A stretch of DNA of 64,000 nucleotides from Lactococcus formosensis (GTDB taxonomy: Bacteria; Bacillota; Bacilli; Lactobacillales; Streptococcaceae): positions 273,727 to 337,726 of the forward strand of contig NZ_BOVP01000004.1 of the NCBI RefSeq assembly GCF_018403745.1, given 5' to 3'. Positions 17,446 to 24,645 of this stretch are shown here, in pieces (position 1 is the stretch's first letter; each line of letters opens with the position of its first letter). Made by a program: the position numbers and the translations under genes. The notes under the pieces were generated by a model. That model had not been told where the DNA came from and made no database searches. It saw only the letters and a list, made by a program, of their open reading frames with translations.

Positions 17446-18531
17446 TCACACCTCTTTAAATAAGAATTTACTCCAAGGTTGAATGTAGTCTAATAAAATT
17501 AATTCTTCCTTTGCAACAGATCCTACCTTATTTTTCCGAGGATCAGAATGGGGTTCCAAAGCAATTTGTAATTCATTTTTATACTTACCAAAATCATCAT
17601 TTCCAATCAAAATATCGCCTTTTTGGAAAACTTCTTTATTGTCATGGGCTGGATTTACGTTTTTATAATCTTTTCGCGTTTGTGTCGAACGAATCATCTG
17701 CTGTGTAATGTCTCCACGTCGGAAATGCTGGTTGTTTAAAACAATATTTTTTTCTATATCGCTTGTTCTCTCTTCAAAGCTTATCGAAAATTCTGTCTGA
17801 TACCGATTAATCTTGCCCAAACTTTCGATTTCGTCCTCACTTGCATAAGCATTCCCAATAATGACGTCATCAATCAATTCTGTCGCAAAAAGGTGTTTTG
17901 CTTGAAGGCTAATTGGTAGATGGCGATGCATTTCCAATGTAGGTAATCCGTCATTAATATCCCACGGCCCTAATTGGGCTGTTTGACTGGTAACAAATGC
18001 CGCTGTCCGAATCCCCTGCTTTTTAAATCTCTGACTACATTTTTCAAAAAATTCTAAAGGGAGGGCACTTCCTTCTTGCGGATAGAAATTATGACAGCCA
18101 TAAATATAAGGTTTATTTGCTTTATAGCTCAATATATTATCCAAGTAAGCCACATCATTACTCATATTTAACTCAATAACTAAGCCAAATGGATTGAACG
18201 ATAAGTTTGCTTCCTTATTCCCATCAAATCCTACATCTAAGCGTAAACCATCCGCCCCAAGTTGATGGAAAAAGGACAAATCATCATATGAGATAGCAAG
18301 TTCATCAAAGATATTAGGGGCAATGTCTAAAATTACTTCGTAATTTAGCATCTTTGCTTCTTTGATAATCTTTGAAAACTTTTCTGCTACTTTTTCTTTC
18401 CCTTCTGTTACTTCCAACATTGACATAAAAATACGCTCAAAACCATGTTTATTTCCCAACTTCAAATAAGCTAAGTCTTCTTCAAACTTACTATTATCTG
18501 GATAAATGGACAAACCTAATCTTCTAAACAT
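17446..18531 (-). CDS. MupG/DUF871-family 6-phospho-glycosidase
   Basis: A 361-residue cytoplasmic protein with an N-terminal TIM barrel (about 1-240, starting RRLGLSIYP) and a C-terminal cyclophilin-like domain (about 245-361). That is the architecture of MupG, the 6-phospho-N-acetylmuramidase that splits MurNAc-6-phosphate-GlcNAc taken in by a PTS. Here it follows an EIIC of the lactose/cellobiose type, so it should split a disaccharide phosphorylated on its non-reducing sugar. The absence of murQ or other MurNAc genes argues against muropeptide sugars. GAGGAG precedes the ATG by 8 bases. It starts 16 bases after the small membrane protein gene. Confidence 0.87.
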   Translation of the reverse strand: MFRRLGLSIYPDNSKFEEDLAYLKLGNKHGFERIFMSMLEVTEGKEKVAEKFSKIIKEAKMLNYEVILDIAPNIFDELAISYDDLSFFHQLGADGLRLDVGFDGNKEANLSFNPFGLVIELNMSNDVAYLDNILSYKANKPYIYGCHNFYPQEGSALPLEFFEKCSQRFKKQGIRTAAFVTSQTAQLGPWDINDGLPTLEMHRHLPISLQAKHLFATELIDDVIIGNAYASEDEIESLGKINRYQTEFSISFEERTSDIEKNIVLNNQHFRRGDITQQMIRSTQTRKDYKNVNPAHDNKEVFQKGDILIGNDDFGKYKNELQIALEPHSDPRKNKVGSVAKEELILLDYIQPWSKFLFKEV

Positions 18532-18546
18532 CTATTTTTCTCCTCT

Positions 18547-18807
18547 TTAAACTTTATCCCACTGCTCAACATAGGATTTAAACCTCCACAATAAGAGACA
18601 ACTGCTCATAATGGTAGCAACCACTGCAAAATACAAGATATGAGTCAAAACAGATAGTGTTAACATCATGATGATAAAAAGTAAAAGCATTGGTATAACT
18701 TTAAAAAGTTTGCCTTTCCTTAAAAATTCGGGGACTTTTCCTTTTTCCAAATAAATCATTGCTGTAAGAAATGTTATAAAGGAAACAACTGCAATATCGT
18801 AACTCAT
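18547..18807 (-). CDS. Small membrane protein of the PTS operon, unknown function
   Basis: I do not recognise this 86-residue protein. It has a hydrophobic N-terminal segment (DIAVVSFITFLTAMIYL), a basic middle (KGKVPEFLRKGKLFK) and two further helices (about 37-55 and 57-74). It overlaps the EIIC gene by four bases (ATGA) and has AAGGAG before its ATG, so it is made together with EIIC. It could be an accessory subunit or stabiliser of the orphan permease. No EIIA or EIIB motif is present. Confidence 0.7.
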   Translation of the reverse strand: MSYDIAVVSFITFLTAMIYLEKGKVPEFLRKGKLFKVIPMLLLFIIMMLTLSVLTHILYFAVVATIMSSCLLLWRFKSYVEQWDKV

Positions 18808-20114
18808 TTTTCTCCTTCCTTTTCACTTTCCATCAACTGTTTTTCAAATACTTTGAAGAAAGGATAATAAATAACTAAACTCACAAAGAAATTAACCACA
18901 ACAAGTACTGCTGCCATAATATGCCAGTTTGTAACCATCATCGCACCAATAGGTGATGGAACGGTAAATACGGTTCGTGAAACTGTCATTGGCACAATAT
19001 TCGTAATCGTCGCTACATAAGCAATAACTGTCATAACAAGTGGAGATAAGATAAAGGGAATGGCCAAGGTTGGATTCATGACAATAGGGGCACCAAAAAT
19101 AATCGGCTCATTGATATTAAATATTCCTGGCAAGAAACCAATACGTCCCAGCTCTTTTAAATATGAAGATTTGGAAGTTAAGAAAAGACAAATGAGCGCA
19201 AAGGTAGCACCTGCTCCTCCAATCCATACAAACCATTGTAAGAACATTTCCGTAAACATATTAGGCATCTGCGATGCCGGCGTACCCGCAGCAAAAGCAT
19301 CCATATTTTCAGCGATTGAACTTTCCCAGAATGGACGAATAACAGGACCCATAATGGCAGGACCATGAATACCTAATACCCAAAAGAAACAGATTAAGAA
19401 TACAGTTACAAGTCCCCCGAGCAAACTATTTCCTGCTAAGAAATCTTGCATTGGCATGATAATATTTGAAAGAGTTGCATTAATATCAAAGCCTATCACA
19501 TGACGAATCCCCCAAAATAAAAGTAAGTTTGCGCCTGCTGGAAATAAAGCAGCAAAAGAATTGCTTACTTCAGGAGGTACGCCCTCAGGCATTTTGATTG
19601 TGATATTTTTTTCTTTCATAAATCTGTATATTTCAACAGAAATAATGGCTGTCACGATAGCTCCAAATAGAGATTGAGCGCCTAATTGAGCTATATTAAG
19701 GTAACGTCCTGCGGCCACAACCTGTGTCTGTACCTCCGTGACTTGAACATCCTCAAATAAGCGAACAGGTTGAATACTTGTAGCTAGAAAGCTCATAACA
19801 GCTACGATTCCCGCCGTTAATGTGTCTAGCTTATAACTTTGTGCGAGTGCACTTGCAATACCAAATGCTGCATATAATGCCAAGACCCCTACTGTAAAGC
19901 GATAAGGAATATCGAGTACTGTCAGATATGGTGTCAGCATTTCTGCTACTGCGGGGATAGGGAAATTCAAGAAAATAACAAAGAACGCTCCCACCAAGGT
20001 TAAGGGCAAGGTTGCAATAATCCCTTTTCTAATTGCTAGCATATGGCGCTGCCCGCCAATCCTGTTTGCCATTGGAGAAACTTTTTGCTCCAAAAATGTA
20101 ATTAATCCGTTCAT
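18804..20114 (-). CDS. PTS EIIC component, lactose/cellobiose (CelB-type) family
   Basis: A 436-residue membrane permease that imports and helps phosphorylate a sugar. It has about ten hydrophobic segments and the conserved loop region GFLPGIFNINEPIIFGAPIVMNP, diagnostic of the CelB/LacE EIIC family. It is the first operon gene. No EIIA or EIIB gene lies in the operon or elsewhere in the window with matching type, so it must use components encoded elsewhere. AGAAAGGA precedes the ATG. Regulation is by a divergent GntR protein and a cre box just upstream. Confidence 0.92.
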   Translation of the reverse strand: MNGLITFLEQKVSPMANRIGGQRHMLAIRKGIIATLPLTLVGAFFVIFLNFPIPAVAEMLTPYLTVLDIPYRFTVGVLALYAAFGIASALAQSYKLDTLTAGIVAVMSFLATSIQPVRLFEDVQVTEVQTQVVAAGRYLNIAQLGAQSLFGAIVTAIISVEIYRFMKEKNITIKMPEGVPPEVSNSFAALFPAGANLLLFWGIRHVIGFDINATLSNIIMPMQDFLAGNSLLGGLVTVFLICFFWVLGIHGPAIMGPVIRPFWESSIAENMDAFAAGTPASQMPNMFTEMFLQWFVWIGGAGATFALICLFLTSKSSYLKELGRIGFLPGIFNINEPIIFGAPIVMNPTLAIPFILSPLVMTVIAYVATITNIVPMTVSRTVFTVPSPIGAMMVTNWHIMAAVLVVVNFFVSLVIYYPFFKVFEKQLMESEKEGEK

Positions 20115-20139
20115 TAATTTTTCCTTTCTTCTTTTTGAA

Positions 20140-20153
20140 TGAAAACGGTTTCT
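20140..20153. promoter_or_regulatory. cre box (CcpA site) of the EIIC operon
   Basis: TGAAAACGGTTTCT differs from the cre consensus only slightly. It lies about 10-22 bases downstream of the predicted transcription start, the position for roadblock repression by CcpA in the presence of good carbon sources. Confidence 0.7.
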
Positions 20154-20168
20154 ATTTACTACAGAAAC

Positions 20169-20197
20169 ATTATAACATTATAATGTTTATAGCGCAA
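20169..20197 (-). promoter_or_regulatory. Promoter of the EIIC operon with operator palindrome in the spacer
   Basis: On the minus strand TTGCGC (20192-20197), a 17-base spacer and TATAAT (20169-20174) form a good promoter. The perfect 14-base palindrome AACATTATAATGTT at 20174-20187 fills the spacer. Related AAACATTATA half-sites are at 20165-20174 and 20275-20284. This is the likely operator of the divergent GntR regulator. Confidence 0.72.
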
Positions 20198-20310
20198 CTG
20201 ATTTTAAAAATATTGAACTTTCTCTATATTTACTAACTCAACTTTTACTCTATTTCCTTGTAAGTTCAATCTTTAAACATTATATTTTTTCTATTTTTTC
20301 CAATATAGTT

Positions 20311-20316
20311 TATAAT
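20311..20316 (+). promoter_or_regulatory. -10 element of the GntR-family gene
   Basis: TATAAT lies 42 bases before the ATG, without a good -35. An AAACATTATA half-site (20275-20284) lies about 27 bases upstream, which would allow autoregulation. Confidence 0.5.
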
Positions 20317-20357
20317 GAATAGATGGATTATATTCAAAAGAGAAAAGGAGAAAAAGA

Positions 20358-21044
20358 ATGAAAGGTATCTTGTACCAAGAAATTTCAAATCAATTAAAAC
20401 ATGATATTATTACTGGCAAATACCCGCTAAACTCACTTTTTCCCACAGAAAACGAATTAGTGGAAATGTTTTCTGTTAGTAAAATTACCATTCGGAAAGC
20501 AATTGAACTTTTGGTTCAGGAAGGTTACCTCCATAAACAAAGTGGTAAAGGGACAACGATTATTAGTAACCGACCTTTTAACATCCTTAATAATGCTATT
20601 CCGTTTACACGCCTCCTTGAAAAGGATGGGATAAATGTTAAAAGTAAAATTATTGAGGTAAAAGAGAGTTCAATGACGGAGCATACATTTGCTTGGCCCT
20701 ACGTCTATGAAATAACTCGAGTCTATTCCTTAAATGATATACCCACCATTTATTCTAAGCATTATTTTGCATTAAAGGAAAAAGAAACCTTGGAAATTTT
20801 GAGTGATGAGAACTTCTCTCTCTATCGTCTTTTATATGATAAAAGCCTTCCTATTTCACAGATAAAAGATACTTTCCGTGCGATAAAAATTGACGAATCT
20901 TTGAAACAATACGTTAACTTTTCCGAGGATTTCGCTCTACAGCGTAACCGATTTTCCTATGATCAGAATGGAGGACTGATTGAGTTTACTAAATTCATTT
21001 ATGATTCTGAGCGTCAAGAATACTATATTGATTATCTTGTCTAA
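20358..21044 (+). CDS. GntR-family regulator with UTRA domain
   Basis: A 228-residue repressor-type protein. The N-terminal winged helix (about 5-68, with FPTENELVEMFSVSKITIRK) binds DNA. The C-terminal UTRA domain (about 85-225) binds a small effector, in this family commonly a phosphorylated sugar. It is divergent from the EIIC operon across 243 bases and is its obvious specific regulator; an inducer made by the operon, such as a 6-phosphosugar, is expected. AAAGGAG stands before the ATG. The gene is monocistronic and ends in a bidirectional terminator shared with queH. Confidence 0.92.
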   Translation: MKGILYQEISNQLKHDIITGKYPLNSLFPTENELVEMFSVSKITIRKAIELLVQEGYLHKQSGKGTTIISNRPFNILNNAIPFTRLLEKDGINVKSKIIEVKESSMTEHTFAWPYVYEITRVYSLNDIPTIYSKHYFALKEKETLEILSDENFSLYRLLYDKSLPISQIKDTFRAIKIDESLKQYVNFSEDFALQRNRFSYDQNGGLIEFTKFIYDSERQEYYIDYLV

Positions 21045-21050
21045 TTACAT

Positions 21051-21088
21051 AAAAAAAGTTCTTGATAAATGAATCAAGAACTTTTTTT
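21051..21088. terminator. Bidirectional terminator between gntR and queH
   Basis: GTTCTTGAT/ATCAAGAAC with a 6-base loop is flanked by seven A on one side and seven T on the other. Confidence 0.9.
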
Positions 21089-21818
21089 ATTTTTTGTCGC
21101 CTACTTTATTTATAAATTTTACAGCACTTCTATTAATTTCTTTAAGGTCAATGTCTTGTTGACGTGCTGCAAAGACACAGCCACAATAGCATTGGCGGTA
21201 AATATTGTATTCTTTGCACATCTCTACGGAACGTTTCCAGCCGTTGTTTTTCTTAAAGTCACTAGGCAAGTATTGGACAGCGTAGATTTTTTGCATATCT
21301 AAGCCTATTTCATTTATCAGTTGGCCGTTCTTTTTGGGGCTGAGCGTGAGTGCCGAGCCAAAATAATCATAACCTAACTCTTGAGCTTTCTCTGCGACAA
21401 TATCTAAACGCATTTGAAAACAAGCTGTGCAACGCGAACCACCTTCAGGTTCTTCTGCGAGCTGATGCAAATTGACCATTTTCATAAATTTATTCGGTTC
21501 ATAAGGTGCCGCAGCAAACTGGACTTTATTTCCTGTTTTTGCATTAAAGTCTTGAACAAAGTCAGCCTGCACTTTCTCACGCCTTTCGTACTCGGCACGA
21601 GGATGAATATTCGAATTAGAAAAATAAATTGTCACATCAGCATTTTGACAAAGATATTCTAAACTGTAAGTTGAACAGGGTGCACAACAGGAATGAAGCA
21701 GAATTTTGGGACGAAGACCTTCAGCCTCCCAGCTTTCGCGCATTTTTTGATAAACCCGATCATAATTGACCTTTTGATTAGGATTCATCTTTTGCAGAAT
21801 TTCAGTCGCATTTTTCAT
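21087..21818 (-). CDS. queH: Epoxyqueuosine reductase QueH
   Basis: This enzyme performs the last step of queuosine synthesis, reducing epoxyqueuosine to queuosine in tRNA, and replaces the cobalamin-dependent QueG. The 243 residues carry the family cysteines: HSCCAPCSTY near residue 42, SRCTACFQMR near 133, and QCYCGCVFA near 209, which bind an iron-sulphur cluster and a second metal. The ATG at 21818 lacks a ribosome site. An extended -10 (TGCTAAAAT) ends six bases before it, which suggests a leaderless mRNA. The gene is monocistronic. Confidence 0.94.
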   Translation of the reverse strand: MKNATEILQKMNPNQKVNYDRVYQKMRESWEAEGLRPKILLHSCCAPCSTYSLEYLCQNADVTIYFSNSNIHPRAEYERREKVQADFVQDFNAKTGNKVQFAAAPYEPNKFMKMVNLHQLAEEPEGGSRCTACFQMRLDIVAEKAQELGYDYFGSALTLSPKKNGQLINEIGLDMQKIYAVQYLPSDFKKNNGWKRSVEMCKEYNIYRQCYCGCVFAARQQDIDLKEINRSAVKFINKVGDKK

Positions 21819-21824
21819 GCTTTT

Positions 21825-21833
21825 ATTTTAGCA
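21825..21833 (-). promoter_or_regulatory. Extended -10 promoter of queH, leaderless layout
   Basis: TGC then TAAAAT on the minus strand ends 6 bases before the ATG at 21818, the same geometry as alsD. Confidence 0.65.
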
Positions 21834-21915
21834 TATTTTGAAGCTTTCTTGCTTGTCGTTTAACACCCACAAAACTCCGTTCTTTCAATTTTGTACTTTT
21901 TATATTATACTATGA

Positions 21916-21971
21916 GTAGGAACTCTCAAAACTCCTACACCCCGCTCTTGGCAATGTCCAAGAGCTTTTTT
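21916..21971 (+). ncRNA. Short two-hairpin RNA of about 56 bases
   Basis: TTCAAT (21884-21889), a 16-base spacer and TATACT (21906-21911) could start a transcript near 21918. It would fold into a hairpin with arms GTAGGA/TCCTAC, then GCTCTTGG/CCAAGAGC with a 6-base loop and six T, a strong terminator. No reading frame is present. It lies just upstream of the holin-like toxin locus and may belong to it or be an independent small RNA. Confidence 0.55.
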
Positions 21972-21996
21972 GTATTGTAATTATACTGTAACGCGG

Positions 21997-22024
21997 TTGG
22001 AAAGAACAGTCAATATGATATAAT
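21997..22024 (+). promoter_or_regulatory. Promoter of the holin-like toxin mRNA
   Basis: TTGGAA, a 16-base spacer and TATAAT preceded by TGA (extended -10). The predicted start near 22031 and the shared terminator at 22234 give an mRNA of about 200 bases, close to that of the par/Fst toxin RNA. Confidence 0.65.
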
Positions 22025-22119
22025 AAGGAGGTAGAAGTTTATGGACGGTAGCCTTTGGAGGTTATGCTTATGGTAATTTTATCGTGAGCTGGCCTCACAA
22101 AAACGAAAGGCGACAATTT

Positions 22120-22203
22120 TTGTCGATATATGAAACACTCCCATTGATGATTGCATTTGCGTTATTAATGATTACAGTGGTTAATAAAAACGATAAAAAA
22201 TAA
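22120..22203 (+). CDS. Holin-like small toxin (Hol-Tox/Fst-like), TTG start
   Basis: A 27-codon reading frame encodes SIYETLPLMIAFALLMITVV followed by a charged tail (NKNDKK). This matches the pattern of the putative holin-like toxins of Firmicutes: a short polar start with YE, LMIAFA, one membrane helix and a Lys-rich end. Family members are usually 30-35 residues, so this one looks a few residues short in the helix. The start would be TTG, six bases after AAAGGCGA; CGACAA/TTGTCG forms a hairpin over ribosome site and start, which would limit translation. The stop codon lies in the terminator stem. It may be functional or a decaying copy. Such peptides damage membranes when over-made. Confidence 0.65.
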   Translation: MSIYETLPLMIAFALLMITVVNKNDKK

Positions 22204-22234
22204 CGTCCAACTTTAGCAGGGCAGACGTTATTTT
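22194..22234. terminator. Shared bidirectional terminator of toxin and antitoxin RNAs
   Basis: ATAACGTC/GACGTTAT with a 16-base loop has T runs on both strands (four on plus, six on minus). The toxin stop codon is within the left arm. Confidence 0.82.
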
Positions 22235-22300
22235 AACATAAATCTTGCTACCGTTCTTAATACGGCTACAGAGGACTTGTTAGCGCAAGTCCTTTTCTTT
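22194..22300 (-). ncRNA. Candidate antisense antitoxin RNA of the type I module
   Basis: On the minus strand TTGCTC (22330-22335), a 17-base spacer and TATAAT (22307-22312, preceded by TGT) predict a transcript from about 22300. It has a 5' hairpin GGACTTG/CAAGTCC, a second small hairpin CCGT/ACGG, and the terminator shared with the toxin mRNA. It converges on and overlaps the toxin 3' end as in par (RNA II). Short complementarity to the toxin leader (ACGG and GGAG around 22044-22060) is present but not perfect. Confidence 0.6.
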
Positions 22301-22455
22301 ATACCCATTATAACACCCTGTTCTTCTAAGAGCAAGAAAAACGAAAAAACTGCTGAAGTTAGAACACCCCACACAACTTCTTCTTACCTTGTTTATCAGC
22401 AAAAAAATATCTTTTCCAACGAGAAGTTTATCCTCCTCCACACTGTAATCTATGG
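22235..22455. other. Region between toxin locus and murT
   Basis: This stretch holds the antitoxin RNA start and its promoter, then about 120 bases of AT-rich sequence without a supported gene. A reading frame joined to murT runs through it but lacks a ribosome site and has no murT-family sequence. Confidence 0.5.
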
Positions 22456-22461
22456 TATAAT
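22453..22461 (+). promoter_or_regulatory. Extended -10 promoter of murT-gatD, leaderless layout
   Basis: TGG then TATAAT ends 7 bases before the ATG at 22469. There is no -35 and no Shine-Dalgarno. Confidence 0.65.
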
Positions 22462-22468
22462 ATCATTT

Positions 22469-23818
22469 ATGACTATGAAAACTTCATTCGCAACTTTAGC
22501 AGGAAAGAGTTCACGCTTAGTTTTAGAGAAAATCTTTAAGCGTGGAAGTACGCTGCCTGGTAAGATTGCTTTAAAATTTGATCCTGAAATTTTAGCTACA
22601 TTAACAAAAGATTATGAAATTATCGTTGTGACAGGGACCAATGGTAAAACCTTGACCACAGCGCTCACTGTCGGTATACTCGAAAAAGCTTTTGGAAAAG
22701 TTGTCACAAACACTTCTGGTGCTAACATGATTACTGGGATTACTGCTACTTTCTTGACAGCACCTAAGGTTAAAAAAGGGAAAAAAGGCTTTGCTGTTCT
22801 GGAGATTGATGAAGCATCACTGCCAAAAATCACCGAATACATTAAGCCTTCACTTTTTGTTTTCACAAATATTTTCCGCGACCAAATGGACCGTTATGGT
22901 GAGATTTATACAACGTATGACTTTATCGTTAAGGGAGCCGCTAATGCACCTGAAGCCACTGTTCTCCTCAATGGCGATAGCCCACTCTTCCATTCACAGA
23001 CTTTGGTCAATCCCGTCAAGTATTATGGTTTTGACCATGAAAGTCATGCGCCTGAACGTGCGCATTATAATACTGAAGGGGTTGTTTGTCCAGAATGCCA
23101 TCACATCTTAGATTATAAGCTCAATACTTATGCCAATCTTGGTGACTACATCTGCCAAAACTGTGGTTTCAAACGTCCTGAGCTGGATTATCGCGTTTCT
23201 GAGCTCACAGAAATTACCAATACTTCTTCTCAGTTTGTCATTGATAATCATTCTTATAAAATCAATGTGGGTGGACTTTACAATATTTACAACGCTCTTG
23301 CTGCTGTTTCTGTCGCTGAATTTTACGGTGTACCTGCTGAAACTATCAAGGCAGGTTTTGAACAATCTAAAGCCGTCTTTGGACGTCAAGAAACCTTTAA
23401 GATTGGCGACAAATCTGCTACTATTGTCTTGATTAAAAATCCTGTCGGGGCGAATCAAGCACTAGAAATGATGAAACTTGCTGATTATCCATTTACTTTG
23501 GTTAGCCTACTCAACGCCAACTATGCTGACGGTATTGACACAAGCTGGATCTGGGATGCTAATTTTGAATTGGTTCATGACATGGATATTGACCAGATCT
23601 TTGTTGGTGGTGTCCGCCATAGTGAAATGGCTCGCCGTTATCGTGTTTCTGGATTTGATGAGAGTAAAATTCATGAGCTTGAATCTCTTCCAAAAATTCT
23701 TGATGCCATCAAAAATGAAGCGGATCAGCACATCTATATCCTAGCAACTTACACTGCAATGTTAGAAATGCGTGAGTTGCTTGCACAAAACAAGATGATT
23801 GGAAAGGAGATGCATTAA
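22469..23818 (+). CDS. murT: Lipid II isoglutaminyl synthase subunit MurT
   Basis: With GatD this Mur-ligase-like subunit amidates the alpha-carboxyl of D-glutamate in lipid II, an essential cell-wall step in many Gram-positives. The 449 residues show the Mur ATP loop [10 protein letters not shown] (about 43-52), the central domain, a four-cysteine zinc ribbon (CPECHH and CQNCG, about 205-230) specific to MurT, and the C-terminal DUF1727 domain. The start at [13 protein letters not shown] is chosen from family alignment from memory; longer in-frame sequence upstream is not conserved in kind. An ATG two codons later is an alternative. The stop overlaps the gatD start by one base. A leaderless start is likely. 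Confidence 0.95.
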   Translation: MTMKTSFATLAGKSSRLVLEKIFKRGSTLPGKIALKFDPEILATLTKDYEIIVVTGTNGKTLTTALTVGILEKAFGKVVTNTSGANMITGITATFLTAPKVKKGKKGFAVLEIDEASLPKITEYIKPSLFVFTNIFRDQMDRYGEIYTTYDFIVKGAANAPEATVLLNGDSPLFHSQTLVNPVKYYGFDHESHAPERAHYNTEGVVCPECHHILDYKLNTYANLGDYICQNCGFKRPELDYRVSELTEITNTSSQFVIDNHSYKINVGGLYNIYNALAAVSVAEFYGVPAETIKAGFEQSKAVFGRQETFKIGDKSATIVLIKNPVGANQALEMMKLADYPFTLVSLLNANYADGIDTSWIWDANFELVHDMDIDQIFVGGVRHSEMARRYRVSGFDESKIHELESLPKILDAIKNEADQHIYILATYTAMLEMRELLAQNKMIGKEMH

Positions 23819-24609
23819 TGGTTTATACTTCTTTAACATCAAATTTAGAAAATCCTAAATACAACCTTCATGTTGCCCATCTTTATGGGGACTTGATGAA
23901 TACTTATGGCGATAACGGTAACATCCTCATGCTTAAGTATGTTGGCGAAAAATTAGGCGCTGAAATGACTTTTGATATTGTTTCCCTTGAAGATAGTTTT
24001 GATCAAGATTTTTATGACCTTGTCTTCTGGGGCGGTGGTCAAGATTATGAACAAGAAATCATTGCGGACAGTTTCAAAAATATCACAGCACCACTCAAAT
24101 CCTATATTGAGGCTGAAAAGCCTATGCTTGCCATCTGTGGCGGCTATCAAATGCTAGGTCAGTACTATATCAATGCTGCTGGCAACAAGATTGAGTGTAC
24201 TGGTATCTTGCCGCACTATACTAAAAACCTTGGCAATGACCGTTTTATTGGCGATATTCAGATTCATAACGAAGAGTTTGGAGAAACTTATTATGGTTTT
24301 GAAAATCACTCGGGAATTACTTATCTTGGTGAAGGCGAAAAAGCTTTAGGTAAAGTGGTTTATGGCGGTGGGAACAATCCCGACGATGACACCGAAGGGC
24401 TCCACTATAAAAATACTTTTGGCACTTATTTTCACGGTCCAATCCTTTCCCGTAATGCACGCTTAGCCTATCGCCTCGTCACAACTGCCTTATATCAAAA
24501 ATACGGGCAAGGCATAGAACTTCCAGCCTTCGAGGAAATTCTCGCCCACGAAGAAAAAGGGCAACAAATCACTGACGTCAAGCGTAAAGTTGAAAATTAC
24601 GAACATTAA
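23818..24609 (+). CDS. gatD: Lipid II isoglutaminyl synthase glutaminase subunit GatD
   Basis: A class I glutamine amidotransferase of 263 residues that supplies ammonia to MurT. The catalytic cysteine is in [10 protein letters not shown] (about residue 105), the partner histidine is in GTYFHGP (about 205), and the N-terminal [15 protein letters not shown] is typical of GatD/CobB-like synthases. Translation is coupled to murT through the TAATG overlap, with GGAAAGGAG just upstream. It ends the operon and is followed by a bidirectional terminator. Confidence 0.95.
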   Translation: MVYTSLTSNLENPKYNLHVAHLYGDLMNTYGDNGNILMLKYVGEKLGAEMTFDIVSLEDSFDQDFYDLVFWGGGQDYEQEIIADSFKNITAPLKSYIEAEKPMLAICGGYQMLGQYYINAAGNKIECTGILPHYTKNLGNDRFIGDIQIHNEEFGETYYGFENHSGITYLGEGEKALGKVVYGGGNNPDDDTEGLHYKNTFGTYFHGPILSRNARLAYRLVTTALYQKYGQGIELPAFEEILAHEEKGQQITDVKRKVENYEH

Positions 24610-24612
24610 ACT

Positions 24613-24645
24613 AAAAAACTGTAGAATAAATCTACAGTTTTTTTT
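24613..24645. terminator. Bidirectional terminator between gatD and the ABC permease
   Basis: AAAACTGTAGA/TCTACAGTTTT with a 5-base loop and eight T. The two genes are convergent. Confidence 0.88.

Noticed and set aside
17446..18531. Assigning the DUF871 protein as a true MurNAc-6-phosphate hydrolase in a muropeptide pathway
   Set aside because: No murQ, murP-like EIIBC or amidase gene is nearby; the neighbours point to amino-sugar acid breakdown.
22041..22076. An 11-codon frame (MDGSLWRLCLW) at the start of the toxin mRNA
   Set aside because: It has AAGGAGG upstream but the predicted transcript begins within that site, and the peptide resembles no toxin; kept only as part of the leader.
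22277..22468. N-terminal extension of murT by 64 residues
   Set aside because: The extension has no murT-like sequence, crosses the antisense RNA promoter and lacks a ribosome site; the extended -10 just before 22469 sets the start.
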